Assembly (NCBI GenBank): GCA_022447335.1
Contig: JAKVCF010000119.1
Location: forward strand, 1-7,090
Source: Planctomycetota bacterium
GTDB lineage: Bacteria; Planctomycetota; UBA1135
Direction: 5' to 3'
DNA: 7,090 bases
In this document: positions 1 through 4,848 of the stretch, one piece after another
Numbering within the stretch: the stretch's first letter is position 1
Layout of the letters: every line of letters begins with the position of its first letter
Program-made: the position numbers and the translations under genes
The notes under the pieces: model-generated
Databases searched by the model: none
What the model saw: the letters and a program-made list of their open reading frames with translations, nothing else
Told to the model about the DNA's origin: nothing

Positions 1-2061
1 GGCTTTATTGGCGGCATGGTCACTGAAGCGATGGATGGGTGGGACTCCAGCATGACGATGATGGCCGAGCAAGGTGTGCCGGTTGAGTTTATGTCTTGGG
101 ACGCTATACGGAAGCTGGAGGCGGGCCTCTCGGTTAAGGGCGATGGTCCGTCTACAGCGGCTGGTTTGATGGCCGCAGTGCAGATCACCTTTGCTGAGGG
201 TTTGTCTGAGCGGGCGTTTGATTTTGTGGGCGAACTGCTCAGCGACATGGGCTCGACCGAGGTTGTTCGGGGCGAAGGTGGCTCAATCATGTACTTCACC
301 CCAAGCCCCGAGATGTCCAACCTTTTTGGGGGAGTAGGGGCTGACTTACAAAAGGATTGGTGGCTCCATAGTCAAGAAATGCCCCCAATGAAACTAGAGC
401 TGATAGGCAATAAGTTGCGCCTTGATGTGACAAATATGAACTACGAAGGCGCATCGCTTGCCTCGAAGGCAAACTTTTTGCGCGGCCGGGATCAAGTATT
501 GCAACCGGGCATAGTTTGCTTTAGCTATTTCAATCCCCAAGCCATAGCCGAGATGCAGTCGTCTCTTAGTATTAGCTCTTCAGATGGTGCAGAGCTTGAT
601 TCGATGAACCAAGCTTTGGCGGCCCTCACTAAGAGTGCGACTGGCGCACAAGCGATTTCATATGGAGCGGGCTGGAAAGAAGGAAGATCCGTGAGCTCTA
701 CCTTCGTTGACCTCAATGGCTCGCCGTCCGGTTGGGCGAGCCCGACCGGCGCAGTAGATCGCAGCATGGTCGAGTACATCCCAGGCGATGCCAGCAAGTT
801 CTCGCTCGCTAGTTTGAGTGGAACCGAGGGCATGGCAGAGCTCTTTTCAAGTTTTGATGCGGTACTTGAAGACGGGGAGATGGCACAAAATCTTGCGGTT
901 TGGTCTGAGGCCGAGCCAGTTAGTTATTCGTGGCTCGCCGGCGACCTCCGCCCGGTATTAGATGAAGCGCTAAAAGGGTTTGGTAAGCGCGCACTTTCTT
1001 ATGACTCCCCAACCCGTGGCAGCCGCATGTTGATAGAGCTTCGTGATCCCGATGCAGTTCAGGCCGCGGCGACCCCGCTGGTTAAGACTGTCTCGCAGTT
1101 ACTCGATTCGATCGAAGGCGCGCCCGTTGCGCTACGTGCGAGGCGTGAGTCGCCGCGCGCTAATCCACAGCAAACGGTTCCGGTTTACTACTTGCGCCTG
1201 AAGCCAGAGATGATGCCCCCAACGTTCGAGCAGATCTCGATGTTCATTGGCAACGTAGAGCCATCGTTTGCGATCAGTCCAGATGGATGGCTGGTCTTTT
1301 CAATGAACCGCGCCGATGTTCGTTCGGTAGTGCGATCGGGCTTAAAAGCAGAGTCAAATGACATCCGCTCAAACCCCGAGGCGGCCGATTTTCTTAGGCG
1401 TGTCCCACAATCTGCAATCGAGCTAGCTTGGTCTGACCCACGCCCTACCGTTACTTCAACAATGAGCATGGCGCAAGCTGCATCAGGCCTGCTCGGCATG
1501 CAGATGGACCCTTCACAAATGCCGGTGGACCTTTCCAAGATGCCATCGGCTAACGCACTGAACCGCCACCTGAGCACTTCCGAATCGTTTACTTGGGCAG
1601 ACAATAAAGAGAGCGCCAGCAGTTGGGCGGTGGGGAGCGTTGGCGTAGCCGATTTTCTCACGGTCGTTGGGTACGCGGTTCCGGTAGGCATGATGAGCTT
1701 CGCATTTATGACCTCGATAGCGATGCCTCCCCCGGAACTTTTAATCGGGGAGCCGCCGTCTACGTCTGCGGCAAGTCCTGAAATCGGGCGCGCTCGGGCG
1801 CTTATAGATCTTGCCAATTTGCAGACCGGTGCGATTATTTACCAATTGCTGACCGAAGAGTATCCGAAGTCCCTCGACGATCTGCTTGGGGAGGTCGATG
1901 GCCAGCCACTCCTTGACACCCCAGGGGCGGCTGTGCCTAACGACCCCTGGGGCAGCCCCTATATCTACCGTCAGATGGCCAACGGCTTTATGATTTATTC
2001 CGTCGGCCCAAACGGGCAAGACGAAGGCGGCCAAGGCGACGACGTTAGCGTCGAAGGGTAA
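1..2061 (+). CDS. Large protein with DUF3352-like repeats and a C-terminal GspG-type pseudopilin domain (5' partial)
   Basis: The frame is open to the first base (GFIGG precedes the first visible ATG at 16), so the true start probably lies upstream. Residues below are numbered from 16. The C-terminal ~95 residues (from about 588) resemble the periplasmic core of type II secretion major pseudopilins (GspG): an N-terminal helix, then YPKSLDDLL, DPWGSPYIYR (643-652), and FMIYSVGPNGQ with a GGQGDD loop (658-676). In GspG that last loop binds calcium. The usual pseudopilin prepilin leader and hydrophobic N-helix do not directly precede it. Upstream are two similar blocks, about 124-185 and 415-480, with the pattern 'hydrophobic strand, then S/N-L/P-[AE]..FL, then a strand ending in [YW]-[FS]-[ND]P'. 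This loosely recalls DUF3352-type proteins (inference). A hydrophobic stretch at 546-570 might be a membrane segment. A Met/Pro-rich linker lies near 495-515. The export and surface role is unknown. TAA at 2059 is 6 bases before the next gene, suggesting an operon. The GspG-like end is well supported; overall function is not. Confidence 0.8.
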   Translation, partial: GFIGGMVTEAMDGWDSSMTMMAEQGVPVEFMSWDAIRKLEAGLSVKGDGPSTAAGLMAAVQITFAEGLSERAFDFVGELLSDMGSTEVVRGEGGSIMYFTPSPEMSNLFGGVGADLQKDWWLHSQEMPPMKLELIGNKLRLDVTNMNYEGASLASKANFLRGRDQVLQPGIVCFSYFNPQAIAEMQSSLSISSSDGAELDSMNQALAALTKSATGAQAISYGAGWKEGRSVSSTFVDLNGSPSGWASPTGAVDRSMVEYIPGDASKFSLASLSGTEGMAELFSSFDAVLEDGEMAQNLAVWSEAEPVSYSWLAGDLRPVLDEALKGFGKRALSYDSPTRGSRMLIELRDPDAVQAAATPLVKTVSQLLDSIEGAPVALRARRESPRANPQQTVPVYYLRLKPEMMPPTFEQISMFIGNVEPSFAISPDGWLVFSMNRADVRSVVRSGLKAESNDIRSNPEAADFLRRVPQSAIELAWSDPRPTVTSTMSMAQAASGLLGMQMDPSQMPVDLSKMPSANALNRHLSTSESFTWADNKESASSWAVGSVGVADFLTVVGYAVPVGMMSFAFMTSIAMPPPELLIGEPPSTSAASPEIGRARALIDLANLQTGAIIYQLLTEEYPKSLDDLLGEVDGQPLLDTPGAAVPNDPWGSPYIYRQMANGFMIYSVGPNGQDEGGQGDDVSVEG
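2053..2058 (+). promoter_or_regulatory. Shine-Dalgarno GAAGGG for the acyltransferase TTG start
   Basis: GAAGGG lies inside the last codons of the upstream gene, 9 bases before TTG at 2068. It supports TTG as the start over an in-frame GTG at 2083, which has no purine-rich sequence at a suitable distance. Confidence 0.45.
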
Positions 2062-2599
2062 AGTTGGTTGCTGCCACGCGCGGTGGATCTAACCAGAACG
2101 AAGAAAAGTAAGTGGACCAAGCGTGCCCTGGCCTGGCTGGCTGGCGCACTTGGCCCGTGGTTGCTGCGCACGCTTGGTCGGAGTTGGCGAGTCCGGCGAG
2201 TGGGGCAGAAGTACTTTGATGTCACTGGCCCGGAAGGGCAGCGTCCGGTTTTTGTTATGTGGCATCAGAATGCGCCGTCTGGGAGCGCGGTGCATCGCGG
2301 AGAGCCGCTTGTGGTGCTGGCCTCAACTCATCGCGATGGCGAGATTATCGCGCGCACAACTCGGAACCTGGGCTATCGCACGCTTCGGGGCTCTACTTCG
2401 CGCGGGGGGGCGCGGGTGCTGCGCGAGCTATTAACTCAGGCCGATCCGGCTTGGGGGTTGGTGCTGACCCCAGACGGCCCGCGCGGGCCGCGGCATAGTG
2501 TGGCGCCCGGCGCGATTTATATTGCGGCGATGAGTGGGCGACCTGTGGTTGCAACAGGACTGGCCGCGCAGCGGCAATGGAAGCTTAATTCTTGGGACC

Positions 2600-2615
2600 G
2601 CATGCGATTCCCAGG
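2600..2615 (+). other. Frameshift site in the DUF374 gene
   Basis: Frame 1 reads SWDRMRFPGH; the -1 frame reads HAIPRPF across the same bases. The switch must occur after the in-frame TAA of the -1 frame at 2586-2588 and, judged by family similarity, between 2600 and 2615. Adding one A beside 2610 would give SWDRMRIPRPF, matching the family pattern. No X-XXY-YYZ slippery heptamer is present here, so programmed slippage is not favoured. Confidence 0.7.
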
Positions 2616-2762
2616 CCATTTACGCGCGTGGTTTGCTGTTATTCCGAGCCGCTCATTTTTGACCGGGCGGTGTTGCGCGATGAGGTCGCGCTTGACTTAG
2701 CTCGCGCCCAAGTTGCCGAAGTGCTTCACGCCACCGAAGCTAAGGCCCAAGCTTTGCTTGAT

Positions 2763-2768
2763 GAGGAG
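2763..2768 (+). promoter_or_regulatory. Shine-Dalgarno GAGGAG fixing the rnhC GTG start
   Basis: GAGGAG lies 8 bases before GTG at 2777 and is the strongest ribosome binding site in the window. The start codon overlaps the TGA of the frame-restored upstream gene (GTGA, 2777-2780), a layout typical of translational coupling. Confidence 0.75.
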
Positions 2769-2776
2769 ACAGGTTC

Positions 2777-3703
2777 GTGAGCCAGCGCACGGAGGTTTTC
2801 CGTTTCCCTGTGGCGCGCGCAGAACAGTTGCGACGTGCATTGGTTGATGCGGGCTTTGAAGAGCGCCCGCTAGCGCACGCCTTCTTTCAGGCGCGCGGAG
2901 AAGGTGTGATAGCTAGTCTTTATCGCAGCGGAAAGTTGGTGGTGCAAGGGGAGGCGGCGGACGGCTTTGCCGCACGCTTTCTCGGCGGGGCTGTGCCCGA
3001 GCCAGGGAAAAAAAAGGGGGCGTGCGCCCCCGATCAAACTGACGTAGAGGGCTTGCTCGGGGATCGTATGGGCAGTGACGAGGCGGGCAAAGGCGATAGC
3101 TTTGGCGGCCTTGCTGTTGCGGCGGGGGCAGTTGGCGAAGGCGGCCTTGCCGAGCTGCTCGAGACTGGGGTGGCGGATTCCAAGGCGCTCTCAGATGAAC
3201 GCGTGCGGGCATTGGCTCCTTGGATTCGTGATCACTGCGTTTATGCCGAGCGCGTTTTAAGTCCCGCCGAATACAACGAAGCCCACCGCGCCGCGGGTTC
3301 GAACGTGAACACGTTGTTAGCTCTCCTACATGCCGAAGTAATTCTCGAAGTGGCCGACGCTTGTGGTTATTCCGAGGCTGTCGTGGACCGCTTCAGTCCG
3401 CGGGAGCCCGTACGGGAGGCGCTGTCCAAGGCGCGGCCAGGATTGCGGGTGATTGAAATCCCGCGCGCAGAGGCTGTGCCCGCGGTAGCGGCCGCCTCGG
3501 TTTTGGCACGAGAGGCCTTCATTCGCCAAATGGAAAACATGGGCAATGAATGGGCTCACGACTTCCCCTTAGGCAGTGGCGCTCCAGTGCCGCCCGCACT
3601 TCGGAAGTTTCTCAAGTTGCACGGTCGCCCCCCGCTTGGCAAAGTTGCGAAGCTGCACTTTGCCAACGTGAGGAAGATCGCCGACAGTTTGCCATGGGAC
3701 TGA
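2777..3703 (+). CDS. rnhC: Ribonuclease HIII
   Basis: Cytoplasmic type 2 RNase H that cuts the RNA strand of RNA-DNA hybrids, as in R-loops and primers. At 308 aa it has the normal RNase HIII length. The N-terminal ~75 residues match the TBP-like substrate-binding domain; a lysine-rich linker (KKK, 78-80) leads to the catalytic domain. The domain opens with MGSDEAGKGDSFGG (98-111), the HIII signature, giving D101 and E102. The other acidic residues are D204 in VVDRFSP and E232 in PRAEAV, so the DEDE set known for RNase HIII is complete. Further family blocks are DSKALSD (134-140), NVNTLLALLHAEV (176-188), AVAAASVLARE (236-246) and GKVAKLHFANVRK (288-300). The start is GTG with GAGGAG 8 bases upstream, overlapping the preceding gene's stop by 4 bases. 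Position in a unit with an acyltransferase suggests housekeeping clustering and no shared pathway. Oddity: the linker is coded by A8 followed by a GC hairpin (separate entry). Identity is very secure. Confidence 0.96.
   Translation: MSQRTEVFRFPVARAEQLRRALVDAGFEERPLAHAFFQARGEGVIASLYRSGKLVVQGEAADGFAARFLGGAVPEPGKKKGACAPDQTDVEGLLGDRMGSDEAGKGDSFGGLAVAAGAVGEGGLAELLETGVADSKALSDERVRALAPWIRDHCVYAERVLSPAEYNEAHRAAGSNVNTLLALLHAEVILEVADACGYSEAVVDRFSPREPVREALSKARPGLRVIEIPRAEAVPAVAAASVLAREAFIRQMENMGNEWAHDFPLGSGAPVPPALRKFLKLHGRPPLGKVAKLHFANVRKIADSLPWD
3008..3031. other. A8 slippery run plus GC hairpin inside rnhC; reads as an intrinsic terminator on the minus strand
   Basis: Eight A's (3008-3015) are followed by GGGGGC (3016-3021), loop GTGC, and GCCCCC (3026-3031), a perfect 6-bp stem. 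In the rnhC frame the codons are AAA AAA AAG, so the heptamer A-AAA-AAG used in dnaX frameshifting is in phase. On the minus strand the same bases give a GC stem then eight T's, the form of a rho-independent terminator. Neither role is shown; the codons simply encode a Lys linker. Confidence 0.45.
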
Positions 3704-3775
3704 GCCCCTTGCCGTGTGGCACAGCGTCACCGATGTGCGGAGGATCCACTTGCACTAGAAGTATTTTCCGAACCT

Positions 3776-4303
3776 ATGACTAAATCCGCTCACAGTAAGT
3801 CCGACACACGCCCCTTTGTTCCACTCGGCATAGTCGTACTGACGGTCTCTGATTCGCGCACTTTGGCCGACGATAAGTCGGGGCAAGTGCTAGATGATGG
3901 ACTGACGTCCGCGGGGCATAAGGTTGTGCATCGTGAGGTGGTGCCAGATGAGATCTGTGCGATCCGCGTTGCGGCTCGCGCCCAACTGGCACGTGAGGAA
4001 GTGCATGTGCTTGTAGTTACCGGTGGCACCGGGATGGCCCCGCGGGACGTGACCCCCGAGGCGCTAGAGGATCTTTTCGACAAGCAGATACCGGGCTTTG
4101 GGGAGCTCTTCCGGATGCTCTCCTATGAAGACATAGGCACCGCGATGATGCAGTCCCGCGCCTGCGCGGGCTTGATGGCGGGCAAGCTAATCTTTGCTCT
4201 TCCCGGCTCTACGGGGGCTTGCAAGCTGGCTTTAGAAGCCATTTTGATCCCCCAGCTCGATTCACGAACCAAGCCCTGTTCAGTTAGCGGACTGCTTTAC
4301 TGA
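3776..4303 (+). CDS. moaB: Molybdenum cofactor biosynthesis protein MoaB (MogA/MoaB family)
   Basis: Cytoplasmic protein of the molybdopterin adenylyltransferase fold (MoaB/MogA), which prepares molybdopterin for metal insertion. From ATG 3776 it is 175 aa, close to the ~170 aa of E. coli MoaB. Family blocks in order are GIVVLTVSDSRTLADDKSG (18-36), VLVVTGGTGM (78-87) with the following Asp at 91, PEALEDLFDKQIPGFGELFRML (94-115), EDIGTAMMQSRA (118-129), IFALPGSTGACKLA (139-152) and the C-terminal PQLDSRTKPC (159-168). The C-terminal blocks are MoaB-like and not MogA-like. The frame is open back to a GTG at 3716, but the added residues do not resemble the family, so ATG 3776 is preferred; its upstream Shine-Dalgarno is poor. 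It lies 72 bases after rnhC with no other moa/moe gene in view, so it may be transcribed with the upstream genes. It implies that the organism makes molybdenum or tungsten enzymes. Confidence 0.93.
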   Translation: MTKSAHSKSDTRPFVPLGIVVLTVSDSRTLADDKSGQVLDDGLTSAGHKVVHREVVPDEICAIRVAARAQLAREEVHVLVVTGGTGMAPRDVTPEALEDLFDKQIPGFGELFRMLSYEDIGTAMMQSRACAGLMAGKLIFALPGSTGACKLALEAILIPQLDSRTKPCSVSGLLY

Positions 4304-4409
4304 GGGGCCTCTGCGGAGGCTGTGGAAAGCCCGGGGAAAACCTCGCCAGGCCTGTGGAGAAGGGTGAAAATATGATCACAAGCCCTTTTCTTATAAAGAG
4401 TTACCCTTT
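4304..4409. other. Convergent intergenic region between moaB and the Tat gene
   Basis: This 106-base gap separates two convergent transcription units. It holds a short inverted repeat, GCCTC-TGCG-GAGGC (4307-4320), with no T-tract after it. A second weak one, AAGGG (4360-4364) with CCCTT (4383-4387), is followed by a few T's and could be a poor plus-strand terminator. A third, AAGAGT (4396-4401) with ACTCTT (4412-4417), covers the stop codon of the minus-strand gene. Two 9-mers, TGTGGAAAG (4321-4329) and TGTGGAGAA (4353-4361), each differ by one base from the relaxed DnaA box. No gene or confident terminator is visible. Confidence 0.4.
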
Positions 4410-4844
4410 TTACTCTTGTTCGAGGTCGGATTGTTGAGAATCTTCTCGCCGATCCTTGAGAGGCGGCTCATCGGCCTCGGGCAGCTCGAGGTCTGAGTTA
4501 GGGCCATCGTTTTTGAGGGCTTCAGCCTCGGCCTCGACTTCCTCCGAATCGGGCCCTGTTGCTGGGTCCAGATTCTGGCGCCAGTCCGGGACATCCTGAG
4601 CTGCGGCTTTGGCTTCGGCCGCGAGGTCATGTGCGGAGCGGTTTAGGTCGCGAGTCTCGCGCTCGAGATCGCGAATCGCGTCGTCAATGCCCGAATCGCG
4701 TCGGATCTCGTCGATCGAGCGCTTGGCTTTGAAAAAGGTCCGGCCCATGCCTTTGGCGACATCCGGCAACTTGCCGCCAAACAGCAGCAGGCCGATGATC
4801 AGTACCCAAATGAGCTCTGTTCCGCCGATGAAGGCGAGTGGCAT
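4410..4844 (-). CDS. tatA: Twin-arginine translocase TatA/TatB-family protein with long acidic tail
   Basis: Inner-membrane component of the Tat pathway, which exports folded proteins carrying a twin-arginine signal. Of 144 aa, the N-terminus shows the TatA/B plan: a polar residue (E10) before a short transmembrane helix (11-22), an FGG hinge (22-24), and an amphipathic helix beginning KLPDVAKGMGR (25-35). FGGK-LP favours TatA/E over TatB, whose hinge is usually FGPERLP. However, a charged helix (43-84) and a Glu/Asp-rich disordered tail (95-144) make the length TatB-like, so TatB is a fair alternative. The ATG at 4844-4842 lies 4 bases after the TGA of the lptD-like gene, so the two are in one operon. 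The only purine-rich sequence (GAAG) is too close to the start to be a good Shine-Dalgarno, suggesting translation is coupled to the upstream gene. Family confidence is high; TatA versus TatB is moderate. Confidence 0.85.
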   Translation of the reverse strand: MPLAFIGGTELIWVLIIGLLLFGGKLPDVAKGMGRTFFKAKRSIDEIRRDSGIDDAIRDLERETRDLNRSAHDLAAEAKAAAQDVPDWRQNLDPATGPDSEEVEAEAEALKNDGPNSDLELPEADEPPLKDRREDSQQSDLEQE

Positions 4845-4848
4845 AACT

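Larger units (their letters stand above)
2068..2780 (+). pseudogene. DUF374 family lysophospholipid/lipid A acyltransferase-like protein, reading frame broken
   Basis: Predicted inner-membrane acyltransferase. Family members such as LpxJ of epsilonproteobacteria add secondary acyl chains to lipid A; substrate here is inferred. Starting at TTG 2068, a hydrophobic N-terminal helix (about 20-37) is followed by VMWH (63-66), HRDGEIIA (88-95), RGSTSRGGARVL (107-118), TPDGPRGPR (134-142) and KLNSWDRM (172-179), all in family order. His66 is kept, but the Arg usual two residues after it (WHxR) is Asn68. After SWDRM this frame loses similarity and ends at 2700 (210 aa). The family's C-terminus, IPRPFTRVV followed by YSEPL, is found in the -1 frame and runs uninterrupted to TGA at 2780. 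One missing base near 2600-2615 would restore a 237-aa protein of normal family length. The intact -1 frame ends in a GTGA overlap with rnhC, so the loss is recent or is a sequencing error. The gene identity is firm; functional status is uncertain. Confidence 0.85.

Noticed and set aside
1188..1817. A 209-aa open frame on the minus strand inside the large protein.
   Set aside because: Its translation shows no recognisable motif and the opposite strand has clear domain patterns; it is a shadow.
2059..2070. The large protein and the acyltransferase are in the same frame, separated only by TAA and two codons, suggesting stop read-through fusion.
   Set aside because: TAA is the least leaky stop, a Shine-Dalgarno precedes TTG 2068, and the GspG-like domain ends naturally before the stop.
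2592..2700. Programmed -1 frameshifting producing the full acyltransferase.
   Set aside because: No slippery heptamer in the usable interval and no obvious downstream stem; a one-base deletion or error is simpler.
2913..3212. Minus-strand open frame opposite rnhC, Arg/Pro-rich.
   Set aside because: Composition is that of an antisense shadow of a GC-rich gene; rnhC motifs are unambiguous.
3750..3780. Promoter for moaB with TTGCAC and TATGAC.
   Set aside because: Poor -35 match, 19-base spacing, and the supposed -10 lies over the start codon.
4307..4320. GCCTC-TGCG-GAGGC hairpin as the moaB terminator.
   Set aside because: Only 5 base pairs and no T-tract follows.
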